The notes beneath the pieces are model-generated. The model was given only the letters and a program-made list of their open reading frames with translations, ran no database searches and was not told the DNA's origin. A stretch of 51,446 bases of DNA from NCBI RefSeq assembly GCF_002970935.1, contig NZ_CP027195.1, forward strand, positions 1-51,446, written 5' to 3'. The position numbers were made by a program, and so were the translations under genes. Below, one piece after another: positions 42,540-50,542 of the stretch. Source of the DNA: Lactobacillus sp. CBA3606 (GTDB lineage: Bacteria > Bacillota > Bacilli > Lactobacillales > Lactobacillaceae). The first letter of the stretch is position 1, and each line of letters begins with the position of its first letter.

Positions 42540-42894
42540 AAAAGTAAGCAAAGTCCTAGCGGTGATCGTGGTGGTTTTAGCCGTTAGCGTGTTTGCTGGT
42601 CATCAATACGTCAATCACGTGGAAAAACAGCGGCCAGTTGTGACGCTGGCTAAGCACCCTAAAAAAGTGTTGTTCTTCTATCGCGATGATTGCCCGGATT
42701 GCCAAGCTATTTTTCACCGAATCTATTGGCACAACGTCATTAGCCATAACGTTGTTTTTATTAACATGAATCAATCGCAGAATCGGCATTACATTCAGCA
42801 ATATCAATTAACGTCAGTCCCAACCTTGATCCATGGCAAGCAACGGTACACCGGCACTAACCAAAAAAGGATTAAACAGATAGTAGGTGATTAG
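42493..42894 (+). CDS. Membrane-anchored thioredoxin-like protein
   Basis: About 133 residues or fewer. A hydrophobic anchor (VLAVIVVVLAVSVFAGH) is followed by a thioredoxin fold with the active site CPDC (Cys 67 and 70) and the cis-Pro loop SVPTLI. The domain would face outside and make or repair disulfides in secreted channel parts such as the hydrolase. The ATG at 42493 overlaps the previous gene by 47 bp and lacks a clear ribosome site; GTG or TTG codons near 42525-42532 are alternative starts. The stop directly abuts the next ATG. Confidence 0.78.
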   Translation: MYKILETVLKQVTLIKKVSKVLAVIVVVLAVSVFAGHQYVNHVEKQRPVVTLAKHPKKVLFFYRDDCPDCQAIFHRIYWHNVISHNVVFINMNQSQNRHYIQQYQLTSVPTLIHGKQRYTGTNQKRIKQIVGD

Positions 42895-43365
42895 ATGAAA
42901 GACAAATTATTAAACAGCATTAAAGCTAGTTGGCCGTATTTACTAACACTAATCATTGGCTTGTATTTAGCGGAGATTTTAGCTGGCTCTGTCATGGCCT
43001 TGTCGCGCTATAAACTAACTTTTGCGGATCATATGCCAACGGTGTTAAAACAATTAGCTTTACACCCCTGGCATTATTACAACTTGTATTTGGGCCAAAA
43101 GAACCCAGTACTAATTATTGTCAGTGTCGCCGTGATCCTATACACCATCTATTTTGCCTTGAAACGAAATAGCAAACATAAAGCGTGGGAAACTGCGGAC
43201 ACTGAAACCCACGGGAGTGCGACCTGGGGTGATCTAAAAGAGTTGAGTGACCATTACTTTAGTATCAATGCCAAAGACCTCACCACAGCATTTAACAGGA
43301 GCACCACAACAGAAATATTAGAGGCATTAACAAAACAAGAAACACAATCCAAGACAGGCAAGTGA
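42895..43365 (+). CDS. Conjugation membrane protein, N-terminal part of a coupling-protein module (TrsJ position)
   Basis: A 156-residue protein with two membrane segments (YLLTLIIGLYLAEILAGSVMAL and VLIIVSVAVILYTIYFALK) and a cytoplasmic tail containing THGSATWGDLKEL, a motif found before the ATPase domain of VirD4/TraG coupling proteins. Here the membrane part and the ATPase (43595) are separate genes, as in TrsJ-TrsK of pSK41-like systems. ATG immediately follows the preceding stop. Confidence 0.78.
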   Translation: MKDKLLNSIKASWPYLLTLIIGLYLAEILAGSVMALSRYKLTFADHMPTVLKQLALHPWHYYNLYLGQKNPVLIIVSVAVILYTIYFALKRNSKHKAWETADTETHGSATWGDLKELSDHYFSINAKDLTTAFNRSTTTEILEALTKQETQSKTGK

Positions 43366-43380
43366 AAGGAAGTAAGAAGC

Positions 43381-43551
43381 ATGAACAGACCAGATTTATT
43401 AGTACGAATAGTTACGATCATCACGTTGTTAATTGCGATAGTTTTGTTCCTATTTCAGAGAGGGAGCACACTAACTTTTGTATTTACAATTATCACAGTC
43501 ATTTTATCTTTCATTTATCAGTTAATCAGAATACAGATGAAAAAGAAGTAA
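43381..43551 (+). CDS. 56-residue two-span membrane protein
   Basis: A short gene between trsJ and trsK. The frame from ATG 43381 to TAA 43551 encodes two hydrophobic segments (IVTIITLLIAIVLFLF and LTFVFTIITVILSFIYQLI) joined by QRGS and ending in a Lys-rich tail. GAAAGGAAG lies about 9 nt upstream. A longer frame overlaps it but has a hydrophilic, improbable product. Probably a small subunit of the membrane complex; I know no family for it. Confidence 0.7.
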   Translation: MNRPDLLVRIVTIITLLIAIVLFLFQRGSTLTFVFTIITVILSFIYQLIRIQMKKK

Positions 43552-43594
43552 ATCAGAAAAGTCATCTAAAGCTAACCGCATTGGAGGTAAACGC

Positions 43595-45124
43595 ATGAAT
43601 GGGACAATTTTAGGAATCGTGGATAAACAAATTGTTTACCAAAATAACAGTACCAAACCCAACCGGAACATCTTTGTGGTTGGGGGCCCAGGATCGTATA
43701 AGACTCAATCAGTCGTGATTACCAACCTGTTTAACGAAACGGAGAACAGCATTGTCGTGACCGATCCAAAAGGGGAATTATACGAAAAGACGGCCGGTAT
43801 CAAACTAGCCCAGGGTTATCAAGTACATGTCGTCAACTTTGCCAACATGGCGCACAGTGATCGCTACAATCCTTTTGATTATATTCAACGGGATATTCAA
43901 GCTGAAACCGTGGCAACAAAGATCGTCCAGAGTGAAAATGCCGAAGGTAAAAAAGACGTGTGGTTCAGTACCCAACGTCAGTTGCTGAAAGCCTTAATCT
44001 TATTTGTAATGAACCACAGAGAGCCAAAAGAACGCAACTTAGCAGGAGTTACCAACATTTTACAAAAGTTTGATGTTGAACCAGACAAAGATGAAACTGA
44101 TAGCCCCCTAGATTCACTTTTCTTAGACTTAACCATGACTGATCCAGCTAGACGAGCTTATGAACTAGGTTTCAAAAAAGCCAAAGGAGAGATGAAAGCC
44201 AGTATCATTGAAAGCTTGTTAGCAACCGTCAGCAAGTTTGTTGACGCCGAAGTTGCCGACTTTACAGGATTTTCAGATTTCGATTTAAAAGAGATTGGCA
44301 ACGACAAAGTTGTGCTGTACGTGATTATCCCCGTCATGGATAACACTTATGAAAGCTTCATCAATCTGTTTTTCTCACAATTATTTGATGAATTATACAA
44401 ATTAGCGGCTGATAATCACGCTAAATTGCCCCACCAAGTGGACTTTATCCTTGATGAATTTGTCAATTTAGGAAAGTTTCCTAAGTACGAAGAGTTCCTA
44501 GCGACGTGTCGGGGATATGGTATTGGTGTGACGACTATTTGTCAGACGTTAACCCAGCTACAAGCCTTGTATGGCAAGGATAAGGCCGAGAGTATCTTAG
44601 GTAATCATGCGGTTAAAATTTGCTTGAATGCCGCTAATGATGTGACTGCGAAATACTTTAGCGATCTGTTAGGCAAATCAACGGTGAAAGTTGAAACCGG
44701 TAGTGAGAGTACCAGTCACAGCAAGGAAGAAAGCCACAGCAAGAGCGATAGTTACAGCTATACGAGCCGTTCGCTCATGACACCCGATGAAATTATGCGT
44801 ATGCCCGAAGATCAGAGCTTATTAATTTTTAGTAATGCGCGACCAGTCAAAGCGACAAAAGCGTTCCAATTTAAACTATTTCCAGGAGCCGATCATTTGG
44901 TTAACTTGTCACAGAACGATTATCAAGGCCAACCAGAAGCCAGTCAAGAAACCAACTTTAAGAATAAAGTAGAAAAATGGAAAGCGGAGTTAGCAAAAGC
45001 CAAAGCTACAAGAGCAAAGAATGATGTAAAACCCGAAGAAGAAGAAGATATGCAAGACGAATTAGACCAGGCAACGAAACAACAAAAAAGCGTTCAAAAC
45101 GAAAACGAAGATGTGGACTTTTAG
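43595..45124 (+). CDS. trsK: Type IV coupling protein, VirD4/TraG family (TrsK)
   Basis: A 509-residue DNA-pumping ATPase. Walker A GGPGSYKT lies at ~30-37, IVVTDPKGELY follows, and Walker B FILDEFVNLG with ATCRGYGIGVTTICQTLTQL comes later, all diagnostic for VirD4/TraG. It has no membrane segments; the preceding gene supplies them. It recruits the relaxase-DNA complex to the channel. The C-terminus is a charged Lys/Glu/Gln tail. GGAGG lies 7 nt before the ATG at 43595. Confidence 0.93.
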   Translation: MNGTILGIVDKQIVYQNNSTKPNRNIFVVGGPGSYKTQSVVITNLFNETENSIVVTDPKGELYEKTAGIKLAQGYQVHVVNFANMAHSDRYNPFDYIQRDIQAETVATKIVQSENAEGKKDVWFSTQRQLLKALILFVMNHREPKERNLAGVTNILQKFDVEPDKDETDSPLDSLFLDLTMTDPARRAYELGFKKAKGEMKASIIESLLATVSKFVDAEVADFTGFSDFDLKEIGNDKVVLYVIIPVMDNTYESFINLFFSQLFDELYKLAADNHAKLPHQVDFILDEFVNLGKFPKYEEFLATCRGYGIGVTTICQTLTQLQALYGKDKAESILGNHAVKICLNAANDVTAKYFSDLLGKSTVKVETGSESTSHSKEESHSKSDSYSYTSRSLMTPDEIMRMPEDQSLLIFSNARPVKATKAFQFKLFPGADHLVNLSQNDYQGQPEASQETNFKNKVEKWKAELAKAKATRAKNDVKPEEEEDMQDELDQATKQQKSVQNENEDVDF

Positions 45125-45136
45125 GAGGCTATATTG

Positions 45137-45544
45137 ATGAGTAATAAGAAAATCACAATTGCTAGTATTGTTCTATTAGCAGTCCTACTAGGTATTGCTT
45201 TTATATTTGGACATAAAACCACCGCAGAAAAGTTACAAGCACAAGAATGGACTTTAACAAGCCAAGAAGAAAGCAATACCGTTAATTTTAAAAAAGATAA
45301 CACCATGATTTTAGGGAAAGAACCAATGACCGAGAATTTTAAATACTCAATCAAAAAGCAAGGTAATGTTGAATATTTGAAACTTACACACCACGAAGAT
45401 TTAGGAAGTGACGGTAAATATTACTTCAAAATCAAAAAAACAGATAGTGGCTACTCATTGATTTTGGATCAAGGTAAAACTAATCAACCAGCTAAAAATG
45501 CAATGTATGGTATGACAGATAAAAACAACTTAGTCTCAAAGTAA
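45137..45544 (+). CDS. Small anchored extracellular protein of the transfer operon, unknown function
   Basis: A 135-residue protein with an N-terminal membrane segment (ITIASIVLLAVLLGIAFIFG) and a beta-rich outer domain (LQAQEWTLTSQEESNTVNF, YFKIKKTDSGYSLILDQG), without a lipobox Cys. The ATG at 45137 is 8 nt after AGGAGG; the TTG just before it is not needed. Placed between trsK and the VirB6-like gene, it probably belongs to the envelope complex or is a surface/entry-exclusion type factor; neither can be shown. Confidence 0.65.
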   Translation: MSNKKITIASIVLLAVLLGIAFIFGHKTTAEKLQAQEWTLTSQEESNTVNFKKDNTMILGKEPMTENFKYSIKKQGNVEYLKLTHHEDLGSDGKYYFKIKKTDSGYSLILDQGKTNQPAKNAMYGMTDKNNLVSK

Positions 45545-45556
45545 GGAGGAAAGCGT

Positions 45557-46426
45557 ATGTACTCACAAAATTTTGTTGTTGGGTCAATTATTGGAGATAA
45601 AATAAACGACTGGTTGAAAGATGTATTTAAATCAATCATGAACTTTGCTGTATCAGGTGTAAAAGCAATTTTAGACCAATTAAGTACATCTCTACCAATC
45701 ATTGATACATGGTACGGTATATTTCTTGCTTTTGCGACATCAATGGTTGTCGTGGTTGTCCTAGCAAGAATTATCATTACACTTATTGGCGAGGCGGACG
45801 AAAGTACAGATGTAACGTGGGCGAATATTATTATAGACGCTGTTAGATCCGCAATTGCAATTCCGGTCATGGTCTTTTTACAAGCATTTTTGCAAACAAG
45901 AATCATCTTACCACTTGCAAAAGGCATGTTTGATATGAGTGGTAAATTTTCCGCAGACGCTGTTTATTCAACATCACAAGTCACGAAAAGCATTAAAATT
46001 ACAGGATTTATGCAAATACTATTTCTAGCCTTTTTTGCAATCGTAACCGTAGCATTTTTCCTTAAAATGTGTATCTACTTTGCAGATATGGCATTTTATA
46101 ACTTATCAATCCCGATTGTTGCTATGTCGATTGCCAGTGAAAGTTTTGATTATAGCTCAACCTGGTGGAAAAAATTAGTCTATTACAATGTTTCCATGTT
46201 GTCCCAAGTGTTATCACTAACCTTATCAATTTGGTGTTTCACACATATTGGCTCAAAATGGAGCTTTGTTGCCTTTATGGGAACTATTGGTTTTGGCTGG
46301 TTAGTACTACACACACCACATGTAATTCAAGACTTTTGGGCTTCAACAGGGATTACCAAAAGTGCTGGACGGTCAGTTATGCGGGGTATGGGTAATATTG
46401 GACGAAACATGCTTAGAGGACAGTAA
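45557..46426 (+). CDS. trsL: VirB6/TrbL-like polytopic membrane protein (TrsL)
   Basis: A 289-residue protein with about six membrane segments, among them FLAFATSMVVVVVLARIIIT, QILFLAFFAIVTVAFFLKM and VLSLTLSIWCFTHIG. An amphipathic N-terminus and a basic Gly/Arg-rich C-terminal tail follow the plan of VirB6/TrbL-type channel proteins. GGAGG lies 6 nt before the ATG. The last gene of the channel set; topB follows after 16 bp. Confidence 0.82.
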   Translation: MYSQNFVVGSIIGDKINDWLKDVFKSIMNFAVSGVKAILDQLSTSLPIIDTWYGIFLAFATSMVVVVVLARIIITLIGEADESTDVTWANIIIDAVRSAIAIPVMVFLQAFLQTRIILPLAKGMFDMSGKFSADAVYSTSQVTKSIKITGFMQILFLAFFAIVTVAFFLKMCIYFADMAFYNLSIPIVAMSIASESFDYSSTWWKKLVYYNVSMLSQVLSLTLSIWCFTHIGSKWSFVAFMGTIGFGWLVLHTPHVIQDFWASTGITKSAGRSVMRGMGNIGRNMLRGQ

Positions 46427-46442
46427 AGGGGGAAACATTAAA

Positions 46443-48581
46443 ATGTCAAACACAGTAATCTTAGCTGAAAAACCGAGCCAAGCAAGGTCATACGTTGAGG
46501 CATTTCAAAAAAGCACAAAAAAACAGGGTTACTATACGGTTAGTGACCCTGTTTTGCCCCAAAATACTGTAATCACGTATGGATTCGGCCATTTGGTCGA
46601 ATTAGCAACACCAGAAAAATACGATCAAAAGTACAAGCAATGGGCGCTATCTAATTTACCGATTTTCCCCGATAAATACAAGTTTATCGTGCCAACCGAT
46701 AAGAAAACGCAGTTTAAAGTCGTCAAAGATTTACTAACGAAAGCAGATACAGTGATTGTTGCCACAGATAGCGACCGAGAAGGGTCAAATATCGCGTGGT
46801 CGATCATGAACCAAGCGCATATTGATGTTAAGTCGAAAACGATTAAGCGCCTTTGGTTGAATAGCCTAGAAAAAGACGCGATTATTACCGGCTTTAAAAA
46901 TCTTGGTGATTGGCACAAAGACTATTTGGCTTATAAAGAAGCCCAAACCCGTCAAATTAGTGACTGGTTAATTGGTATGAATGGCAGTCCTTTATATACT
47001 TTGTTATTAAGACAAAACGGGGTACGCGGGGTGTATTCGATTGGTCGAGTACAGACGCCAACCTTATATATGGTCTATCAAAGAGACCAGGCAATCAAAA
47101 ACTTTAAGCCGGAACCCTATTTTGAACTAAATGCGGAAATTTTAGCTAATCAGCAAAAGTTTGTCGCAAAATTAGACCCCTATCAGCGATTTAAAGACGA
47201 AGCAGGGTTAATGACATTCATGCAAGCTAAACACGTTCAGAAAGGCTCACAGAGCGGTTTAATCAAGGACGTCCAAAAACAGGCTAAAAAGAGTGCCAGT
47301 CCCCAACTATTCTCGCTATCCAGTCTGCAAAGTGCCACGAATAAACGGTATCATGCCAGTGCCAGCCAAACCTTAGCGGCCATTCAGAGTTTATACGAAG
47401 CTAAATTTCTTAGCTATCCCCGAACCGATTGTGCTTATATCACTGATGAAGAATTTGAGTATTTAGTGGCTAATCTGACGAAGTATCTGGGGTTAGTCTC
47501 TAAGCGAATCGCTTTAACCAATACCACCCCGAATAAGCGCTATGTTAATGGAAAAAAGGTTGAAGAACACTACGCCATTATCATGACTAAAGTTGTGCCG
47601 ACTAAAGAGAAACTAGCCAGCTTACCTAAATTACAGCAACAAGTCTATGACTTGGTTTTAAGAACAACCTTAGCGATGTTTGCTGATCCGTACGAGTACG
47701 AGGAAAACACCATTATTACCCAAGTTGGTGACGCCAATTTTAAAGCAACGGGTAAGGTCCCAACGAAGCAAGGTTGGCAAGCATTATTTGATGATCACAC
47801 AGCCGACCAGCAAGAGGCAGCCACCCTACCGCTCGTTCACCAAGGCGATCAAGTTCAAGCAAATCTGCAAACGCCGCAAAAAGAAACGACACCACCGGTA
47901 CCCTTTACCGAAGGTACCCTGATTACGGCAATGAAGACCGCCGGTAAAACGCTTGATGACGAAGAAGCCCAGGCGATTCTCAAAGATGTGCAAGGCATTG
48001 GGACAAGTGCGACCCGGGCCAATGTGCTGGAAGTGTTAAAAAAACGCGGCTATTTGGTTACTGAAAAGAACAAGCTCCACGTCAGTGAAGCGGGAACTAC
48101 TTTATGTAAAGCGGTCGAACTCGAACCCTTGCTAACTAGCCCAGAAATGACGGCTAAATGGGAACAAGCGTTACAACAAATCAGTACCGAAGAACGCACC
48201 CCGGATAACTTTTTGAGCCAAATCAAAAAGTTCGTGGCAAAATTGATTGCTGATGTCCCCGCGCAATTGACTGGCAGTTCAGCCATTAAGCAACAAATCG
48301 ATCACCAACAGCAAACGCAAAAAGCCGCCGAGGTCTTCTTAGAAACGCCGCAAGCGACCGTTTTAAATAAACAGAAGTTTTACATTGTGAAGCCTAAGCA
48401 AGGCGAAGACTTTACCTTACCCAAGAAATGGAGCAGCAAAACCCTCGGTAAAACTGCGATCAAAGCCTTAGTCACCAAGGGTGAAACCAGCAAACTAAAG
48501 GGTTTCAAGAGCAAAAAAGGAAAGTTGTTTGACGCCAAGTTAAAGCTTGACGGCCACAAATTAAGTTTTGATTTTGATTAG
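46443..48581 (+). CDS. topB: Type IA DNA topoisomerase (topoisomerase III-like; TrsI)
   Basis: A 712-residue type IA topoisomerase. The toprim domain has AEKPSQAR (catalytic Glu 9) and the acidic triad DSDREG (109-114); the core includes IGRVQTPTL and the active-site Tyr in FLSYPRTDCAY (near residue 322). There are no zinc fingers; a basic tail ends the protein. In pSK41-like plasmids a topoisomerase of this type is encoded within the transfer region and may relax the plasmid during strand transfer. The ATG at 46443, 10 nt after AAGGGGG, is preferred to a start inside trsL. Confidence 0.92.
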   Translation: MSNTVILAEKPSQARSYVEAFQKSTKKQGYYTVSDPVLPQNTVITYGFGHLVELATPEKYDQKYKQWALSNLPIFPDKYKFIVPTDKKTQFKVVKDLLTKADTVIVATDSDREGSNIAWSIMNQAHIDVKSKTIKRLWLNSLEKDAIITGFKNLGDWHKDYLAYKEAQTRQISDWLIGMNGSPLYTLLLRQNGVRGVYSIGRVQTPTLYMVYQRDQAIKNFKPEPYFELNAEILANQQKFVAKLDPYQRFKDEAGLMTFMQAKHVQKGSQSGLIKDVQKQAKKSASPQLFSLSSLQSATNKRYHASASQTLAAIQSLYEAKFLSYPRTDCAYITDEEFEYLVANLTKYLGLVSKRIALTNTTPNKRYVNGKKVEEHYAIIMTKVVPTKEKLASLPKLQQQVYDLVLRTTLAMFADPYEYEENTIITQVGDANFKATGKVPTKQGWQALFDDHTADQQEAATLPLVHQGDQVQANLQTPQKETTPPVPFTEGTLITAMKTAGKTLDDEEAQAILKDVQGIGTSATRANVLEVLKKRGYLVTEKNKLHVSEAGTTLCKAVELEPLLTSPEMTAKWEQALQQISTEERTPDNFLSQIKKFVAKLIADVPAQLTGSSAIKQQIDHQQQTQKAAEVFLETPQATVLNKQKFYIVKPKQGEDFTLPKKWSSKTLGKTAIKALVTKGETSKLKGFKSKKGKLFDAKLKLDGHKLSFDFD

Positions 48582-48619
48582 AACCTGCCTACCGCCCTGC
48601 ACTACGTTTCGGTTGGTGA

Positions 48620-48674
48620 ACTCGTCAGTTAGGTTTACTTTTCAAAAACCAAAAAGTGAACCTAACCAACGAGT
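48620..48674 (+). other. Long imperfect stem-loop between topB and the next gene
   Basis: ACTCGTcaGTTAGGTT (48620 on) pairs with AACCTAACcaACGAGT (ending 48674); the stem continues with ACTTTT/AAAAGT. No T run follows, so it is not a typical terminator. It could separate expression of the 3' genes, by mRNA processing or protection, from the trs genes. Confidence 0.55.
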
Positions 48675-48701
48675 GTAATTGTAAAAGAAGGAGGATATAT
48701 C

Positions 48702-48917
48702 ATGAAAAATGAACTGGAAGCATTAGCAAGCGAATTACCTATTTTGACGGATAAAAGCAGTTATAAGTACCTATCAGAAGTTGCGGGTAATGGCAAATAT
48801 ATTCAAGTTGCGTGGCAAAAAAAGAATGCTGAATATTTAGCACTTTACGGTACACAATCTATCAAGTTACCCCAAATTGATAATTCTGTAGAGTTTGTAG
48901 ACGCCGAGGAGGTTTAA
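48702..48917 (+). CDS. Small protein of unknown function upstream of ArdC-like gene
   Basis: A 71-residue acidic protein (LEALASELPILTDKSSYKYL at the start; VEFVDAEEV at the end), with AAGGAGG 9 nt before the ATG. It lies 2 bp before the next start, so both are probably made from one message. Acidic composition is common in DNA-mimic antirestriction proteins, but the size and sequence do not allow that claim. I do not recognise the family. Confidence 0.65.
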   Translation: MKNELEALASELPILTDKSSYKYLSEVAGNGKYIQVAWQKKNAEYLALYGTQSIKLPQIDNSVEFVDAEEV

Positions 48918-48919
48918 AT

Positions 48920-50044
48920 ATGCCAACTAAAGAAGAAGCAGAAGAATGGAAGAAACAACTTGTAGATAATGCAGAACAGCAAATTTTGAACTTAACTGAT
49001 AGTGAAAAGTTTAAAAGTTATCTTGATACCGTAGCAAAGTTTCACCGGTATAGCCAACGTAATATTGACCTTATCTATTCTCAAAATCCAAGTGCCAGCC
49101 AAGTTGCAGGCTTTAAAAAATGGCAGAATGATTTTAAACGATCAGTAAATAAAGGAGAAAAAGGGATCAGGATTACGGCCCCTATTATTAAAAAACTAAC
49201 TCCAGAGGATCAGAAAAGGCTTGATACGACCGAAGAAAAAGCCATAGTTGGTTATCGCTATATTCCAGTATTTGACATATCACAGACAAGCGGCGAACCA
49301 GTCCTAAGTGCTAAAGATTTTGTCAAAGAAAATTTAGCGGATCATCAGAATGTGACAAGCTTGTATAACGCATTCAAGGACTATCTAAACCAGCAAACCG
49401 ACCTTAAAGTCAGTGAAGTGCCTTTAGCGACGCTAAATGGGGCTAAGGGGTATTTTCAACCCAGCACTAATGAAATCGTCATTGGTGGCGATGAGCCCGA
49501 CAATGCTTTGAAACTAAAGACGCTATACCACGAATATGCGCATAGCCAGCTACACGGCTTAAAATCAGCCTTTAAAGATCGGCCACGAGCCTATCAGGAA
49601 ACCCAGGCCGAAGCGGTCGCCTATGTTGCCATGCAAAATATTGGCGTTGATACCAGTAACTATTCACTCGGTTATGTGGCTACCTGGGCTAAAGATAAAG
49701 CCGTGATCCATAGCGCTTTAAGTGAAATTCAGCAAGTTAGTAACAAAGTGATTGAGCTTAGTGACGGGTTAACCAAACAATTAGGCTTACAAGAAGCCCA
49801 AAAAGAGCCTGAGCATGATCTAAAAAAGCTATCAGCTCAGTCACTGAATAAGTCCTATCAAAGCTTGCAACAACAAGTTCAGCAAGCAAGGAACCCACAA
49901 CAAAAATCAGAACTAAAAAATAAACTAAATGATATACACCATGAAATCAGTAATCGAACACAAAAACAGCTACAAGCATTTGCTGAACAGAATCCGGAAA
50001 TCAAACAACCCGAATCCGAACTTGATCAAAGTTTAAAACGTTAG
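48920..50044 (+). CDS. ArdC/LtrC-like antirestriction protein
   Basis: A 374-residue two-domain protein. The N-terminal ~125 residues match the ArdC ssDNA-binding domain (FHRYSQRNIDLIYSQNPSA, VAGFKKWQNDFKRSVNKGEK and GIRITAPI). A zincin-type metallopeptidase domain follows with HEYAH at 204-208, and a likely third ligand in QETQAEAVAYVA. The C-terminus is a coiled tail. ArdC binds and protects the incoming single strand against restriction in the recipient; LtrC homologues are standard in lactic acid bacterial conjugative plasmids. GAGGAGG lies 8 nt before the ATG. Confidence 0.85.
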   Translation: MPTKEEAEEWKKQLVDNAEQQILNLTDSEKFKSYLDTVAKFHRYSQRNIDLIYSQNPSASQVAGFKKWQNDFKRSVNKGEKGIRITAPIIKKLTPEDQKRLDTTEEKAIVGYRYIPVFDISQTSGEPVLSAKDFVKENLADHQNVTSLYNAFKDYLNQQTDLKVSEVPLATLNGAKGYFQPSTNEIVIGGDEPDNALKLKTLYHEYAHSQLHGLKSAFKDRPRAYQETQAEAVAYVAMQNIGVDTSNYSLGYVATWAKDKAVIHSALSEIQQVSNKVIELSDGLTKQLGLQEAQKEPEHDLKKLSAQSLNKSYQSLQQQVQQARNPQQKSELKNKLNDIHHEISNRTQKQLQAFAEQNPEIKQPESELDQSLKR

Positions 50045-50205
50045 CCAGTTTTTAAAGGGCATGCTATAATGGAGACAGAAAAAGGAAGACCCGCCGAAAA
50101 CAGGACTTCCCACGCAAGCCGCTTCAAAGGCGGTGGCATAATTACAAAACTATATTAATGTCGTCCCGTAACTCGCCAAAGTTATAATCGGGGCGGCTTT
50201 TTTAT
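50041..50205 (+). ncRNA. Antitoxin RNA of a Fst/Lpt-like type I toxin-antitoxin locus
   Basis: An extended -10 promoter TGcTATAAT (50062-50070) with a weak -35 (TAGCCA, 17 bp upstream) starts a short non-coding transcript toward the toxin gene. It ends at a stem formed by GTCGTCCCG and CGGGGCGGC (about 50160-50197) followed by TTTTTTATTT. The convergent layout, small size and shared terminator match RNA II of the par locus of pAD1. No reading frame lies in it. Confidence 0.68.
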
Positions 50206-50291
50206 TTGTGGTGCTTGTCTATATAGCTGAGAAGCGCGATTAAAAACGTGCCAAACAGCAACATCAACGAGAGTGTCTGAAAGACGCTCAT
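50202..50291 (-). CDS. Fst/Lpt-like small membrane toxin (29 residues)
   Basis: ATG 50291 to TAA 50202 encodes 29 residues: MSVFQTLSLMLLFGTFLIAL is the membrane span and LSYIDKHHK the charged tail. This is the plan and typical length of the Lpt and Fst toxins of lactobacillus and enterococcus plasmids. CAGGAAGG lies 9 nt upstream. The toxin damages the membrane if plasmid loss removes the short-lived antisense RNA. The gene is too small for ordinary gene finding. Family assignment is by pattern of the span (LSLMLLFGTF) and locus layout. Confidence 0.75.
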   Translation of the reverse strand: MSVFQTLSLMLLFGTFLIALLSYIDKHHK

Positions 50292-50390
50292 TGACTGTGA
50301 AACCTTCCTGAAGATTATTCCATGTTCCCATGGGCCTCACCTCACAAGGGAAAAGACAGCCACCGTCCTTAAAAACTTCTTACTTAATCC

Positions 50391-50419
50391 ATTATACAAG
50401 GGAACTAGGGATTGACCAA
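50391..50419 (-). promoter_or_regulatory. Promoter of the toxin transcript
   Basis: On the minus strand TTGGTC (50419-50414) and a consensus TATAAT (50396-50391) are 17 bp apart. The predicted leader of about 90 nt before the toxin ATG can fold and includes GACGGTGGCTGTC, the likely antisense-controlled region. Confidence 0.65.
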
Positions 50420-50542
50420 GCATAATAAAAGCTGTGACGATTGAATGATGTTTCATAAGTTTTCATATTCAATTGAATTAAGAAACTGGTCTGGTTGTTA
50501 TATACACTGGATATTACAACGATAATATCTGAATCTCGGTCA

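Noticed and set aside
43362-43598. 78-codon frame between trsJ and trsK
   Set aside because: Its product is hydrophilic and lacks a ribosome site, and it overlaps a better 56-residue membrane protein frame in another phase.
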